Shown piece after piece: positions 53,756 through 64,000 of a stretch of 64,000 bases of DNA. Both the position numbers and the translations under genes were made by a program. The notes below the pieces were generated by a model, which did not search any database, was not told the origin of the DNA, and saw only the letters and a program-made list of their open reading frames with translations. The DNA comes from an uncultured archaeon (GTDB lineage Archaea > Halobacteriota > Methanosarcinia > Methanosarcinales > Methanoperedenaceae): positions 62,001 to 126,000 of the forward strand of contig CABMIH010000065.1 in the NCBI GenBank assembly GCA_902386205.1, written 5' to 3'. The first letter of the stretch is position 1, and each line of letters starts with the position of its first letter.

Positions 53756-54847
53756 TTACTTAAAGACAGGAGTGAGAAATGCGCTTGAAACGTCATATCT
53801 TCCAGGTTTATTGCGTCCGAGGATGTTTAAAGCGATATCATAGTTGCTCTGAATTATCCGGCCCTTCTGGTTGAAGGGCTTCATTTTATCAAGCAGTCTG
53901 CTTAAATCAATATCCTCGACCCTGATATCAAGTTCATGTAAAGTTTTATCATTTTTCAGGGCATCGTAAATGAACGAATAATGCATAGGTGTACAGAATA
54001 TCACAACAACCATATACTCTGACTGGGCTGTGAGGACCTTCAAACCTTCAAGGATGTTTGAGAACTTTATTTCATCCTCCCGGATTTTATAATCCAGGAA
54101 TTTCTCGTATGCGGATATAAATTCCAATGCCTTTTCCCTTAGATTTTTTACTATATAATCCCTGAGATTGAATTTTAGCAGCCCCTTGATGCGGATTATG
54201 AGCTCATTATAGAATTTTTCGGTTTCTTCGTATGAAACAGCCATATGCCTTGCCTGCATGGGGCTGTACCAGAGGTGTTTTGGCAATTCGCGAAATGATG
54301 CAATCTCATTGATAACCCTTGCCATCTGTAATAAGAACTCACCATCTATGTCAAGGATGTTTTCATAGACTGGAATAAGTTCCTCCTTTGATTTAATATC
54401 CAGGCCATAAAAGACAACGTTCAAAGGCAAATGCTCTTTACTTTCTATAAGTCTTATCTCCTTATCAATAATTCCCTTAATATAAATACAATAAATTGGA
54501 TGAGAACTTTCCAGACTGGCTGATATTTGATAATAGTCTGACCAGAACTCAAGAGGCGAAATCGATCTTTTGTTATATTTGTTCTCAAGCTGCGTGAAGT
54601 CAACTGGCAGGTCCAGGAAAACCGCTCCGGGATCGATAGTATCAAGTAAACGCAGGATCTCCCTGTGCACCTCATCCACGCTGGCCAGGGCATGTTTTGA
54701 ACTCTCGGGAAAAAACCTCTCAAGCTTGAAAGGGTACTCAAGGTGGTTGTGAAGGGCTGATTCATCAAGCCTGTTGAGCCAGTCCCTGACAGCGACATCA
54801 TGGACATCAAATAAGCCTATGATGGGGATCACGAATAACTCTGCCAT
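53756..54847 (-). CDS. hypothetical protein, 363 residues
   Basis: From ATG 54847. Opens with LFVIPIIGLFDVHDVAVRDW and later has AVFLDLPVDFTQLE and YMVVVIFCTPMHYSFIYDAL, then many charged helices. Mixed alpha/beta, no clear spans. I do not recognise a family. AT-rich relative to its neighbours. On the same strand as the gene at 54869. Confidence 0.65.
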   Translation of the reverse strand: MAELFVIPIIGLFDVHDVAVRDWLNRLDESALHNHLEYPFKLERFFPESSKHALASVDEVHREILRLLDTIDPGAVFLDLPVDFTQLENKYNKRSISPLEFWSDYYQISASLESSHPIYCIYIKGIIDKEIRLIESKEHLPLNVVFYGLDIKSKEELIPVYENILDIDGEFLLQMARVINEIASFRELPKHLWYSPMQARHMAVSYEETEKFYNELIIRIKGLLKFNLRDYIVKNLREKALEFISAYEKFLDYKIREDEIKFSNILEGLKVLTAQSEYMVVVIFCTPMHYSFIYDALKNDKTLHELDIRVEDIDLSRLLDKMKPFNQKGRIIQSNYDIALNILGRNKPGRYDVSSAFLTPVFK

Positions 54848-54868
54848 CAATAAAAGATTGTTTTGCGA

Positions 54869-55111
54869 TTATAAGTCAGTGATGGTCATGCCCTTATTGT
54901 CAAGAGCTTTTTGAAGAACGGTTTTCAGCTCTTTCCTAATATCGACCTGGGCAGATTCATCAAGATAAAGAAGACCTTCTTTTATTTTCGTCTTATCAGG
55001 AGAGGGTTTCTGGAGTTCGGATATGGCATTTATCAAAACGCTTATGTCCAATTTCTGCGATGCGCCAGTGATCATTACGAAAGAATCGCCCTGTTTTTCC
55101 AGTCTGACCAT
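54869..55111 (-). CDS. small hypothetical protein
   Basis: 80 residues: an N-terminal beta pair (MVRLEKQGDSFVMITGASQ) then helices (KTKIKEGLLYLDESAQVDI, LKTVLQKALDNKG). Unrecognised. It precedes the 363-residue gene by 21 nt and probably shares its transcript. Confidence 0.6.
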   Translation of the reverse strand: MVRLEKQGDSFVMITGASQKLDISVLINAISELQKPSPDKTKIKEGLLYLDESAQVDIRKELKTVLQKALDNKGMTITDL

Positions 55112-55225
55112 ATTTTCACCTTCACGGCTCTATGAGTCAATGCTACCGCATGGTTTATGAAAGTTTGGTTGGTAAAAAAGAATTCGGAGAGGGACGATCC
55201 CTCACCGAAATTAAGCCATGTTCTA

Positions 55226-58200
55226 CTAGCCTGTAGTTACGCTGTTTGATATACCAGAGGGTGTTGAGTTGGCGGCCATGTTCGGATAGCCGACTGAAGG
55301 AGCCGGGTATACCGTGGTGTCGCCGACAATGTTGGTGGCGATTACCTGGTAGTAGTATGTTGTCTTCCTTGCGACCGTCGTGTCGGTGTAAGTAACCGCG
55401 TTACCCTTTGTTGGTCCAGTTGCGGATTTCACCATTGTTACAGTTGTCCACGGGCCGGTAGCTGAGGTTGCTCTCTGGATAGTGAATCCAACCTCGTTCG
55501 TAGAGTTATCAACCCATGTCAGTCTAACGCCCGGGTTTTTTGTAGTGCCGCTTAAAGTGGCTGTCAGGTTGTAAGGAGCATTTGGTGTGACCGAAATTAT
55601 CATTGGGCGCATCATAATGTTCTCTTCATGGCCCAGCAGGTGGCAGTGCCAGACGTATTCCCAGCCATAGTTGATTAGATGGTTGGTTACAGTTACCGGA
55701 TTATTACTTGGGTCGACGGCAGCGTAAAGGGTGCTTGCCCCGAACTGTGTTGTCGTGCCCAGTGGCGCTGTGACATCCATGGGACGAATGCTATTGGGAA
55801 GATCGAAGGGGACATTGGGCGTTATCGGCCGCATCGCCACGATGATATCTTCCAGCGGGTTCATAATGACGGTTTCCTTCCAGCCCAGCTCGTTATCATT
55901 TGGCGGTTTAACAGCCCCATCCCAGCCAACCCGGTTGATCAGCTGCACGTTGAACATGTGCCAGTGTATGGCATGGGTATCAACGCCGTTGTGCGTGATC
56001 TTCCAGATCTGTGTCCCATCCGCAAGCGTTCCTAGGGGAGCCATAGCGTCCGAGTTCTTGAAGATCTCGGTGGGCGAATCGATGTCAGTGTAGGGAATCG
56101 TCGTCTGGATACCAGCGGTGGTAAAGGGCATTTCGACCCCAAGCAGGGCATTCATGCGTCCGTAGTCAGGGTCAAACAGCTCCTGGATGGCCTTTGACTG
56201 CATCGCCATCGTTAACACAATGCTGGCAGTGGCCGTTGCAGTTGTGCCGCTGGTCGGGGATGCAATGGTTACAGCAGGATCAGAGGTATAACCAGAGCCT
56301 CCGCTCGTTAGCGTGATCGTCTTAACTGCACCAGCTGTTGCTAATACCGCAGCAGCAGTAGCGCCTGTGCCCCCACCACCCGTGATGGTAACGGTTGGAG
56401 CAGAGGTATAACCTGAACCTGCGTTCGTAACCGTGATGCCAGTCACTCGTCCACTTGCTACCGTTGCTGTAGCAGTAGCGCCTGTACCGCCGCCACCCGT
56501 GATGGTAACGGTTGGAGCAGAGGTATAACGAGAGCCTCTGTTCGTAACCGTTATGCTAGCAACTCCAAAACCTAATGTTGCGGTTGCTGTTGCAGTGGTT
56601 CCGGTCGTTGGTGCCGAGATGGTAACGGCTGGTGCGGTCGTATAACCTGAACCTCCGTTGGTTATGGTGATACTCCTGACAGGCTGAGTAGGAGCAGCTG
56701 GCAAGAAGGTCATGGAAGTGTACTGGATTCTCGCCCACGCATCAACTGGATAAGTCGCACCGAAAGCAGCATTATAAGAGGCTTGCGGCACCAGAGGCTT
56801 ATCCTGGGACTGACCGTAGGCTACCGGCAACGCTGCCTGCAACCCGGCCAGATTGTATGGCGCGGCAGGAGTTCCCGCTACACGGATTTGCATGATGGTG
56901 CGTGTATTTGGACCAAAGCCCGGCAGGGTCGAAGGTGCACCGCCCGTTTGTGTATTGTCCGGGTCGGCCGTGTAGTAGTCATTTCGCGGGTCAAACGCCG
57001 GGACAGGCGCAGGTGCGTCGTTATAGAGAATCAGAGTCTTGCCGGCATATGCGGAGAAGTCAACGATGACATCCGCCCGCTCAGCCGGGCCAAGGAAAAG
57101 TGCCTTTTCCAGGACATTCAAGACCGTTATGCTTCTGCGGTTGTAGTCATAGCCGACTGGCCTGTTGGGGATCACAACCGGTGCAGGCAGGAACCCGCCT
57201 TCAGTGCCGATCTGGATTATTGATGGGCCCATCATGGCAGGATCCGGCCAACCTCCATCTCTTCCATCTGGCGTCGGCCAGCCCGCCGGCCAGTTCCCCG
57301 GTACCGTTGGAATCATCCCAACTTCTGTCGGAGTGCTGTATACTGTTGCTACGGCAGTAGCAGTTACACCGCCAACCGATGTGGGTGGGGCTATAGTGAC
57401 AGTTGGAGTAGCTGTGTAGCCGCTGCCTACGGTCAAAATGGTGATGCCGGTAACTTGACCAAAAGTGGGGCTGCTAACATTTGTGTCTATCGTTGCTGCA
57501 GCAGTAGCGCCCTTGCCGGTAATATCACCCGCAGCGGGCGTGATGGTGACAACAGGAACAGAGGTATAGCCACTGCCTCCCCCGGTTACTGCGATGCTAC
57601 CAACGATAGTGCTTGCTTGATACAACTGCAGGTTGAGCATCCGATCATTAGCAGCATTCAGGATGCGGAACCGATACGCCTTCGGCTGCACCGTTAGGAA
57701 GGGGTAAACTGCACCATTGACCACAGCGGTGTCCACGAAGGCTTCGGGCACAATGGATGGATTAGGTGTCGCTGGGTTTTGTGGATTTTCACCTGGAGGA
57801 CAGGTGGGGTTGCATAAGGGGTTCGGGACAAGCGGATTGGTTGTGGGGAATACGGGCCAGAACCAGGGACCATAATCCCACCGGCCCATGGCGTTTGCCC
57901 CTCCAAGGTCAGATGGGTTCTGGTTCGGCATATAGACATGGGGGAACCAGAGGTCGCCCGTTTTTGGCGCCCGTATCCCGGTAATCGGGTCTTTTGTTCC
58001 TGTTCCCCAGTTCCAGGTAGGATCCTGTGAGCCTATTGTTGTGGCATCCACGAAGGTCTTGTCCTGGATGACCAGAGGAATCTGGTCAGCAGGAATGGTT
58101 CCAGCAGCTACCGATGTAGTAGTTCCCGGGATTATCCCGCCATTGATCAGTGCTTGTTCTACGGTGTCGGTCTCAAGGTAAGCCGCGGCCTCTCCGGCAT

Positions 58201-60436
58201 AGACATTGAGGCGGGTAATTCCATAGGCATGATCGTGGTAGAACATGAGCCTGGCGCTTTGCTGGTTAGTGTAGTAAAACGTCAGCGATCCATTGCCTGG
58301 ATTGTTCGTCGCTCCCGCTGTTCCCTGGGGCACTGTCAGATGGGTTGCAGGATCAAACCACATGTCAGGAACATATCCCACACTGACGCCCTTGGGATAG
58401 GAAGTCGTTTCTCCCGCGGGTGTGATCCACTGGTGCTGCGTCCCATCGCTGATCCACGGCGTGTTGCCCCCATGAAGATGGAGAGTGGCGCGGTTCTGCG
58501 AGAAATTGCCGCTGATCAAGGAACTGGGTGTCGCAATATCGCCAATGGTGAACATTCCGGCCCCCATGACTGTGGTGTCCACAGGCAGGAAGAGGTCGCC
58601 ACCGGCATTAGCCGGGAGATAGTTGATGAACTTGACGCGCACCGGTCTGTCCTTATTGGCAATGATAAGAGGCCCTAGATAGTGAGGGCTATCCACCGCG
58701 CGAACTACCACCCCGTTCCTCACAATAGCAGTGCCATTCGGGTAAAACAGCGGGACACTTTTGCTGGATCCCAGATTGACCGGTGTTTCCAGCTGCACAT
58801 AGCCCCGCAGTGTGGTGGGGGGAAGATCCGAATGCATCTTCTCCGTATACTGGACCAGCGCGATTTCGTAATAATCAGATCCCGGATATGTCGTGTTATC
58901 TGCCACGGCAATTGGTATATACTGACCGAGGTTATTTGCGCCACCTGGTGTCAGGCCAGGAAGTGAGTCCACAAATTTGCGGATGCCACCGCTGACGTAG
59001 CCAGAACCTCCGCTTACAAGCGTAAGGGCACTTACAACATCAGTTGTGATAGCTGCTGTAGCAGCAGCTCCGGTGCCGGCACCCGTGAAGCTGACAGCAG
59101 GCGCAGAGGTATAACCTGAGCCTCCGCTGGTTATAGTGATAGAATTAACAGTATCCATGGTCACAGTCGCTGTAGCTGTAGCGCCTGTGCCTGCACTATC
59201 ACTAATGGTGACGGTAGGCGCAGAAGTGTAGCCTGCACCTCCGCCCGTTAGCGTGATGCCGGTAACTGATATTGTTGCTGATGCTGCAGCGTTTGTGCCT
59301 GTGCCTGCACTATCAGTAATGGTGACGGTAGGCGCAGAAGTGTAACCTGCACCAGGGGTGATAATCGTTATGGCGGTAATGGCGCCAGTTATATCTGTTG
59401 ATGCTGTGGCAGTAGCGTCTGTCGTGGCGCCACCACCGGTAATGGTGACAACAGGGGTGGTGTAACCTGAGCCTGCAGTTGTGACAGCAATGGCGTCAAC
59501 GGCTCCTGTTGTCGTAGCACTAGCTCCACCAGCACCTGAGAAGGTGACAGTAGGAGCTGTATAACCCGCGCCTGGAGTACCCAACGTAAGAGCGTCAACG
59601 GCTCCTGTTGCCGTAGCACTGGCTCCACCAGCTCCAGAGAATGTGACTGTAGGAGCGGTATAACCTGCGCCTGGGGTACCAAGCGTAAGGGAAGTGACAG
59701 GCCCTGCTACGATCGCATCCGCAGCAGCACCTGTGCCACCCCCACCTGTGAAGACAACAGCGGGAGCTGAGGTATAACCAGAACCTCCATTAGTAACCGT
59801 GATGGCGGTGACGGCACCTGCTACGGTTGCTGTGGCAAAAGCGCCTGTGCCAGCACCACCCGTGATACTGACTGTGGGAACAGAGGTATAACCAGAACCT
59901 CCGTTTATGAGCGTGAGACCGGTAACCACACCATTCACTACGGTCGCTGAAGCAGTGGCGGTAGTTCCAGACGATGGTGCCGAAATAGTTACGGCAGCGT
60001 CACTTACTGGCATTGGGCTATTGGCGTAGTTGGGTATAATGCCAAAATAGTCGGGCGTCCCACCTGGATTCATCGTTGGCACTGCAGGCGCGATGATCCC
60101 TGCGGCCTTACGAGCCGCTGCAGCGCGATCTGCTGCGGCCTTCCTCTCAGCGCCTGTCATTTTGGGTTTAGTACGAATATTGGATTTAGTCTTATCCTGA
60201 GCATTGGGATTGCTCTGCGTATCGGGCGCAACGTTTGCACCCTGGGACTGGCTGTCCGGTGTGGTTACCGCGTTGCCGGATGCAGGGCCGTCGCTCGTAC
60301 TGGCAACACTGCCGTTAATTAACAATATTGCAAATAGTATTCCGGCAATAAGCAATATTTCGACAAATCCAATGCCTGCATTGATTTTTCTCCTTGCGTT
60401 ACGTTTTTTATTGGCTGATATATTCCTTAATTTCAT
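55226..60436 (-). CDS. giant surface multicopper oxidase with GSGYTSAP repeats
   Basis: 1736 residues, about three times a normal multicopper oxidase. N-terminal membrane anchor/signal ([20 protein letters not shown]), Ala/Lys-rich linker, then nine repeats of about 35-45 residues with the core [16 protein letters not shown]. All four copper motifs are intact: HLHGG (near residue 649), YHDHAYG (730), HAIHWHMF (about 1486) and [10 protein letters not shown] with a following Met (about 1594), so T1 and the T2/T3 cluster are predicted. Two more repeat blocks (2 and 4 units) interrupt the oxidase. A fibronectin-III domain ends the protein. Possibly extracellular metal oxidation or electron transfer. 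Confidence 0.88.
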   Translation of the reverse strand: MKLRNISANKKRNARRKINAGIGFVEILLIAGILFAILLINGSVASTSDGPASGNAVTTPDSQSQGANVAPDTQSNPNAQDKTKSNIRTKPKMTGAERKAAADRAAAARKAAGIIAPAVPTMNPGGTPDYFGIIPNYANSPMPVSDAAVTISAPSSGTTATASATVVNGVVTGLTLINGGSGYTSVPTVSITGGAGTGAFATATVAGAVTAITVTNGGSGYTSAPAVVFTGGGGTGAAADAIVAGPVTSLTLGTPGAGYTAPTVTFSGAGGASATATGAVDALTLGTPGAGYTAPTVTFSGAGGASATTTGAVDAIAVTTAGSGYTTPVVTITGGGATTDATATASTDITGAITAITIITPGAGYTSAPTVTITDSAGTGTNAAASATISVTGITLTGGGAGYTSAPTVTISDSAGTGATATATVTMDTVNSITITSGGSGYTSAPAVSFTGAGTGAAATAAITTDVVSALTLVSGGSGYVSGGIRKFVDSLPGLTPGGANNLGQYIPIAVADNTTYPGSDYYEIALVQYTEKMHSDLPPTTLRGYVQLETPVNLGSSKSVPLFYPNGTAIVRNGVVVRAVDSPHYLGPLIIANKDRPVRVKFINYLPANAGGDLFLPVDTTVMGAGMFTIGDIATPSSLISGNFSQNRATLHLHGGNTPWISDGTQHQWITPAGETTSYPKGVSVGYVPDMWFDPATHLTVPQGTAGATNNPGNGSLTFYYTNQQSARLMFYHDHAYGITRLNVYAGEAAAYLETDTVEQALINGGIIPGTTTSVAAGTIPADQIPLVIQDKTFVDATTIGSQDPTWNWGTGTKDPITGIRAPKTGDLWFPHVYMPNQNPSDLGGANAMGRWDYGPWFWPVFPTTNPLVPNPLCNPTCPPGENPQNPATPNPSIVPEAFVDTAVVNGAVYPFLTVQPKAYRFRILNAANDRMLNLQLYQASTIVGSIAVTGGGSGYTSVPVVTITPAAGDITGKGATAAATIDTNVSSPTFGQVTGITILTVGSGYTATPTVTIAPPTSVGGVTATAVATVYSTPTEVGMIPTVPGNWPAGWPTPDGRDGGWPDPAMMGPSIIQIGTEGGFLPAPVVIPNRPVGYDYNRRSITVLNVLEKALFLGPAERADVIVDFSAYAGKTLILYNDAPAPVPAFDPRNDYYTADPDNTQTGGAPSTLPGFGPNTRTIMQIRVAGTPAAPYNLAGLQAALPVAYGQSQDKPLVPQASYNAAFGATYPVDAWARIQYTSMTFLPAAPTQPVRSITITNGGSGYTTAPAVTISAPTTGTTATATATLGFGVASITVTNRGSRYTSAPTVTITGGGGTGATATATVASGRVTGITVTNAGSGYTSAPTVTITGGGGTGATAAAVLATAGAVKTITLTSGGSGYTSDPAVTIASPTSGTTATATASIVLTMAMQSKAIQELFDPDYGRMNALLGVEMPFTTAGIQTTIPYTDIDSPTEIFKNSDAMAPLGTLADGTQIWKITHNGVDTHAIHWHMFNVQLINRVGWDGAVKPPNDNELGWKETVIMNPLEDIIVAMRPITPNVPFDLPNSIRPMDVTAPLGTTTQFGASTLYAAVDPSNNPVTVTNHLINYGWEYVWHCHLLGHEENIMMRPMIISVTPNAPYNLTATLSGTTKNPGVRLTWVDNSTNEVGFTIQRATSATGPWTTVTMVKSATGPTKGNAVTYTDTTVARKTTYYYQVIATNIVGDTTVYPAPSVGYPNMAANSTPSGISNSVTTG
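56200..56690 (-). repeat. GSGYT repeat block 3 in multicopper oxidase (4 units)
   Basis: Four units ([36 protein letters not shown]) of about 100-130 bp lie between the [10 protein letters not shown] and [18 protein letters not shown] parts of the oxidase. Two neighbouring units are nearly identical in DNA. Confidence 0.85.
57340..57610 (-). repeat. GSGYT repeat block 2 in multicopper oxidase (2 units)
   Basis: Two units ([18 protein letters not shown]) inserted between [10 protein letters not shown] and [12 protein letters not shown] of the second cupredoxin region. Confidence 0.85.
58990..60000 (-). repeat. GSGYT repeat block 1 in multicopper oxidase (9 units)
   Basis: Nine units before the first copper motif. 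The two [18 protein letters not shown] units (about 59490-59700) are almost identical in DNA, a sign of recent unit duplication. Confidence 0.88.
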
Positions 60437-60772
60437 ATCCTTCTCCCTTCTTTTTTCCTAATTACATCGTGACAATTGTATCGAAATGGTAACCTAATCC
60501 TATCTCAATACCATCGTCATACCCCTATCAATCCATTACTATGCGGCAAAGCATAATAGTGAATGAATATCTAACATCTCGTTTTTTGTAACCCAATGTT
60601 TTTATGGTCGCTCCAATCTTATTTTTGCTCCAAAGATACTAACTCCACATCAAATGAGCAAAGTTACTATGTCTCTTTTTCATATAAATAGATAACTGTT
60701 AATAATGATATTACCGATGCCTGAAGATTACTTTTGAGTCCCGAAAATATTGAACTTATGAAAAAAACAGAT
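60437..60772. other. 336-bp gene-free stretch before the multicopper oxidase gene
   Basis: AT-rich and without a credible gene. It must carry the minus-strand promoter of the multicopper oxidase; GGGAGAAGGATATG-like sequence next to its ATG (60437-60450 on the minus strand) is the ribosome site. Nothing else seen. Confidence 0.5.
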
Positions 60773-62059
60773 TCACAATCCGAACTCTCTCAGCCTCTCT
60801 CTCGCCATTTCTCTTTTCTCCTGGTGCTCCTTCAGGAATGCCCGCATCAATTCAGCAGTATATTTCTTGCAATTGCCGCACACCCTCGTTCCCCCCACAC
60901 AGTCCTTATAGACCTCCAGGAGCTCTTTATCATCCTCAACAAGGTGGAACAGCATTAACTCGTACACAGAGCACTTATCGGGCTCGCCTCCGAGTTTGCT
61001 CTGCTCCTCAAGCGTCACCCTGCCTCCGGTTTTGGCGCGCATCACTTTTTTCGCACCGTCCTCCGGTTTGTCCGTGAGAGCGATGTAACTCTCAGGGATG
61101 CTGCTTGACATCTTGCCGCCCTGCAAACCGGTCATGAATTTGTGGTACGTGGACGCCGGGGGCATGAAGGCGTAGCCGCCATATTTTAATTCCACTTCCC
61201 GAACAATGGATTCTACTTCAGCGAGAATTTGTCTTGAATAAATTAAAATATCCACATGCTCCTCGTAGAGTTTTCCGCCTGTGCGCTTTGAAATTTCCTT
61301 CAGAGCGTCTTTTGGCGCTGCTTTTCCCCTGACGCTTATCTCTTTGCCAGTCTCTTCCACCAGAAGCCGGAACATATTTGTTTTATAAGCAAGCCCCCTC
61401 GTAAGCCTGATATGCGGGTCCTGGTCTGCGCCCACCGGAATGACAACTGGCTTCGGCCCCCCGAATTCTTCAAGCTGGGGCTGCAGTATGTCGGCGCTCT
61501 GCGTCAGGGCGCTCACCATGTGCGCAATGTTTGTCTCGCCGTTGAAACCGTATATTGCAGAAAGCTCTGAAAAATTGGCTTTGATGCCAAGCTCAAAGGC
61601 CAGGTCTTTCACATTTCCCGATTTTGACTGGAAATAAATATGCCCCCCGGGTTCAAAACCGAGGGCGATCGCGCTCAGTATATACTCGTTTATCCCGAAC
61701 TCCCTGCATTCCTTCCAGCTCTTGCCCCTCACGGCATGCGCCTCCATATCGGCGATGGCCAAAAAAGCATCTCCGCCCTGCTGCTGGTGCCAGATTATCT
61801 CCTCCATTACCATCTTATGCCCGAGATGGGCTCTTCCAGATGGCATGAAGCCGCTCATGGCAGCGAAGGGTTTGCCTGACAGCATGGCGTTAAGCACGGA
61901 TTCATAACTCCTGTGCCCGAAAATGACATGCCTTCGCATGTACCTGTGCGGGTTTTTTATTTTCCCGAGAAGCTCATCGAACTTTGATATCCCGAACTCA
62001 TCGAACAGTTTTGAGTAGTTATCTATTTTGACTGCGCCCCATGGGTCAAGTGTAGTCAT
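60773..62059 (-). CDS. trpS: tryptophanyl-tRNA synthetase
   Basis: 428 residues, archaeal/eukaryotic type class Ic. [13 protein letters not shown] (HIGH-like), [16 protein letters not shown], and GGKMSSS (KMSKS loop). Charges tRNA-Trp. The C-terminal [16 protein letters not shown] is typical. Confidence 0.95.
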   Translation of the reverse strand: MTTLDPWGAVKIDNYSKLFDEFGISKFDELLGKIKNPHRYMRRHVIFGHRSYESVLNAMLSGKPFAAMSGFMPSGRAHLGHKMVMEEIIWHQQQGGDAFLAIADMEAHAVRGKSWKECREFGINEYILSAIALGFEPGGHIYFQSKSGNVKDLAFELGIKANFSELSAIYGFNGETNIAHMVSALTQSADILQPQLEEFGGPKPVVIPVGADQDPHIRLTRGLAYKTNMFRLLVEETGKEISVRGKAAPKDALKEISKRTGGKLYEEHVDILIYSRQILAEVESIVREVELKYGGYAFMPPASTYHKFMTGLQGGKMSSSIPESYIALTDKPEDGAKKVMRAKTGGRVTLEEQSKLGGEPDKCSVYELMLFHLVEDDKELLEVYKDCVGGTRVCGNCKKYTAELMRAFLKEHQEKREMARERLREFGL

Positions 62060-62122
62060 TGGTTACTAAGAAAGCTTGAAGATATGTAAAGATTATCATC
62101 AAAGGAAGCTATACGGGAAGAT

Positions 62123-62242
62123 ATGAAAAAATACCTCGGAAGACATGATGAAGAACTTATGAGCGATTCCCTGTTCAAAATGGTTGGTTCTTTTAAAACA
62201 AGGGAAGGCAATTTCAGCGAACGGGACGACTGGAGAATGTAA
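62123..62242 (+). pseudogene. small antitoxin-like remnant
   Basis: ATG 62123 encodes 39 residues (KKYLGRHDEELMSDSLFKMV, then GSFKTREGNFSERDDWRM). The same frame is open upstream to a stop at 62087 and reads SSKEAIREDMKKYLG, without a start, so this seems to be the C-terminus of a VapB-like antitoxin that lost its N-terminus and its toxin. Confidence 0.5.
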
Positions 62243-62249
62243 GACTTGA

Positions 62250-62537
62250 TCAAACAACAAAATATATCACAAGTATCGCAAGTGTTGTCAGGGCGCCGAT
62301 GGCTGCAATAAGCTTGATTTTCGTGTCCTTGAAAAGCTTATACACAGAAAGGCAAATAAAAATATATGGCAGCAGTATCGTGATCACCGACAGGCTCGCG
62401 AGCACATCGAAATGGTTTGAGAAAAACAACAGCGTCCCCCCAAAAAATGCGCTCAATATGATGGCTGCGACAGGGGTGCCCCTTGCGCCCAGTTCTTTCA
62501 GGTGGGGTACTTTAAATCTATATGATATGTTCTGCAT
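62250..62537 (-). pseudogene. APC amino-acid permease, 3' fragment
   Basis: 95 residues starting at an ATG that overlaps the stop of the upstream fragment (TAATG). NISYRFKVPHLKELGARGTP is the typical loop after span 8 of APC permeases, followed by three spans. It continues the protein encoded at 62537-63358. Confidence 0.75.
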
Positions 62538-63358
62538 TACCCTGCAACCAGCTTTTCCGAATCCTTTATGAACAATCCCGATGCTGTGGCGAGGGGGGCG
62601 GGCGAACCTGCAAGGACGCTGCTTCCGACGCTACCTATTAATGAGACATTTAATAAAATATAGACAAATGTTACAATAGACATAACAATTATCAAAGATC
62701 TGAATATTATTTTATTGTCTTTTGTCTCCCCCGCAGGTATCGCGCTTATTTCAAAACCCGTGAAGGGCCAGTAAACTATTATCAGGGCCTTCATGAAATC
62801 GGTGGGAGCCGCCGGATAGAAAGGGAAAAAATTGTTTTTCTGGATATAGGGGAGCAGAAGAAGAGCCAGGATAACCAGGGGGATGGTCTTGAGGGTTGTC
62901 AGGATGTTTTCTGTGGTTCCTGAAAGAGAGATACCTCTTATATTGACAAGGCAGAACAGGGCAATTATCAGTATTTCTATAATCAGGATATCACTATACC
63001 CGAAGAAGAAAATATACTGGCCGATACCTGCGGCTATCGTGGCGATCCCGAATATCGAGGAGACAAGATACAGCAATACGAGAAATGCGGATGTTTTTCT
63101 TCCGAACACCTTTCCGAATATCGAGCAAAATGCTCCTGTGGACGGGTACCTGGAAGAAGCCCATCCAAGGGAGAACATGACGCAGGATGCCGAGATCGCA
63201 ACTACGAGCCATGCAATCAGGGAACTTGGTCCTGCGATGCCTGCGGCTATGCCAGGAACTACAAATATTCCGGATCCGATCGTCCCGCCCACCCCCAGGC
63301 TAACAAGTTCGAAAAGCCCCAGGGACTTTTTATAGCTTTTATCCTCCATGATTACCAA
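62537..63358 (-). pseudogene. APC amino-acid permease, 5' fragment
   Basis: 273 residues. LFELVSLGVGGTIGSGIFVV is the APC signature and substrate-binding break in span 1; seven or so more spans follow. The frame stops after DSEKLVAG where intact permeases have about 25-30 more residues (a span with an NAY-type motif) before the NISYRF loop. A deletion with frameshift in this place would explain the split. The gene overlaps the phoU-like gene by 20 nt. Confidence 0.78.
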
Positions 63359-64000
63359 AATCCAGGGCTCCTGCCGACATATTGATGGCTATCTCGGCCA
63401 GGTCAGCGCTGTAACTTGCAATTCTTCCCAGGCTGTCAAGCATGGTTTTCTGCAATATTGCAGATTGGATGTTTTTCGGCTGGAGCAGTTCGTTTGAAAT
63501 ATCTGCATGGGATTTTTTTATCTCCTTCAGTTCCTGGAAAATATTCTCGGCCAGTACATGATTCCTTTTAAATAAAGAGTCAACAGCTTTTTCGAAAATC
63601 TCGACAGTATTTGTATTAAGTTTTATAAAATCGCCCAGCGCCACATCCTTCTGTATCTCAGCTAACTGGATGTAACTTTTTGCTATGTTCTCAATATGGT
63701 CCGCTATCCTCTCAAGCACCTTGACCGCGATCCTGTAACCCAGGCAGTCCCTCTGGTTCTCAATCCCCAGTTTTTCAGCCACCTGCTGGTATTCAACTGC
63801 GCTCTTGAGCTGCCTGACTACCAGGAAATAAAGCCTGTCAATCTCCCTTTCCCTTACCATTACGTCTTTTGCAAGTCCGATGTCCGTGTTCTTCAAAGCC
63901 TTGCCAAGATCAAGGAGCATCGACCTGTTAATGGAATACATCCTCTGGAGTATCTGCATGGTGTTCATGCGTTTGTAGTCCACCATGATCTCAAGGGTCA
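63339..64000 (-). CDS. PhoU-like phosphate uptake regulator (5' end outside window)
   Basis: At least 215 residues. Two PhoU three-helix bundles are seen (EREIDRLYFLVVRQLKSA; LERIADHIENIAKSY; LGRIASYSADLAEIAINM). ATG 63986 can start it, but the frame stays open to the end of the window (TLEIMVDYKRMNT), and archaeal PhoU-like proteins often begin with an AbrB domain, so it is probably partial. Confidence 0.82.
   Translation of the reverse strand, partial: TLEIMVDYKRMNTMQILQRMYSINRSMLLDLGKALKNTDIGLAKDVMVREREIDRLYFLVVRQLKSAVEYQQVAEKLGIENQRDCLGYRIAVKVLERIADHIENIAKSYIQLAEIQKDVALGDFIKLNTNTVEIFEKAVDSLFKRNHVLAENIFQELKEIKKSHADISNELLQPKNIQSAILQKTMLDSLGRIASYSADLAEIAINMSAGALDFGNHGG

Noticed and set aside
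56200-60000. CRISPR-like regular repeats
   Set aside because: The repeats are in-frame protein repeats of unequal length with diverged DNA, not short identical repeats with unique spacers.
55679-60202. many plus-strand frames opposite the multicopper oxidase
   Set aside because: Mirror products of the repeat-rich coding strand; no ribosome sites or family patterns.
62056-62253. 65-codon minus-strand frame between trpS and the permease
   Set aside because: Ser/Leu-rich product is the complement of the plus-strand antitoxin-like fragment, which has the better pattern.

Overview
The window is the chromosome of a methane-metabolising euryarchaeon, most likely of the Methanosarcinales/ANME-2 group (a Candidatus Methanoperedens-like organism is my best guess, by inference only). 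The evidence is archaeal core genes (CDC48, DtdA, sn-glycerol-1-phosphate dehydrogenase, archease, UPF0179, the alternative shikimate entry pair, Sep-tRNA:Cys-tRNA synthase), soluble heterodisulfide reductase HdrCBA, and a YcaO-TfuA pair of the type that thioamidates methyl-coenzyme M reductase. Genes are tightly packed, often with 1-4 nt overlaps, with Shine-Dalgarno sites and archaeal TATA boxes.

Region 1 (1-10.5 kb) is an accessory, defence-like island. It holds the 3' part of an AT-rich P-loop NTPase fused to a CHAT caspase-like protease, then a type II restriction-modification pair (DNA methylase plus an AvaI/BsoBI-family endonuclease with all catalytic residues), then a string of small toxin-antitoxin modules (two HicBA copies, DUF2283, DUF4258-like, YgiT-zinc-finger types). 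Seven full or partial copies of a GC-rich dispersed repeat lie between these genes, and two of them truncate toxin genes.

Region 2 (10.6-25 kb) holds an Agl23-like membrane glycosyltransferase, the ycaO-tfuA pair, a PEF-CTERM surface protein, a cbiMQO nickel/cobalt importer behind a NikR-like inverted repeat, a flavodoxin-like protein, and the hdrCBA operon. HdrA carries a C-terminal MvhD-like domain with no cysteines. A second small toxin-antitoxin cluster with decayed members follows.

Region 3 (25-46 kb) is mostly housekeeping: valS, queE, ftsZ, dtdA, a PRC-barrel protein, a CDC48 with a coiled-coil insertion of about 165 residues in its first AAA module, a DUF169 gene next to SepCysS, two flavoproteins, vapBC, the archaeal shikimate-entry operon, uspA, archease, two tandem CBS-domain genes, SpoIIM and DUF63 membrane proteins, and the archaeal lipid gene egsA.

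Region 4 (46-64 kb) holds several small zinc-ribbon proteins, a B12-type radical SAM enzyme with a PqqD-like C-terminus, a sugar-phosphatase/chorismate-mutase operon, a three-gene membrane module, an FKBP isomerase, a very large (1736 residue) multicopper oxidase split by 15 Gly/Tyr/Thr-rich repeats, trpS, a broken APC permease, and a PhoU-like regulator that runs off the end.

No rRNA, recognisable tRNA, CRISPR array or transposase was found.
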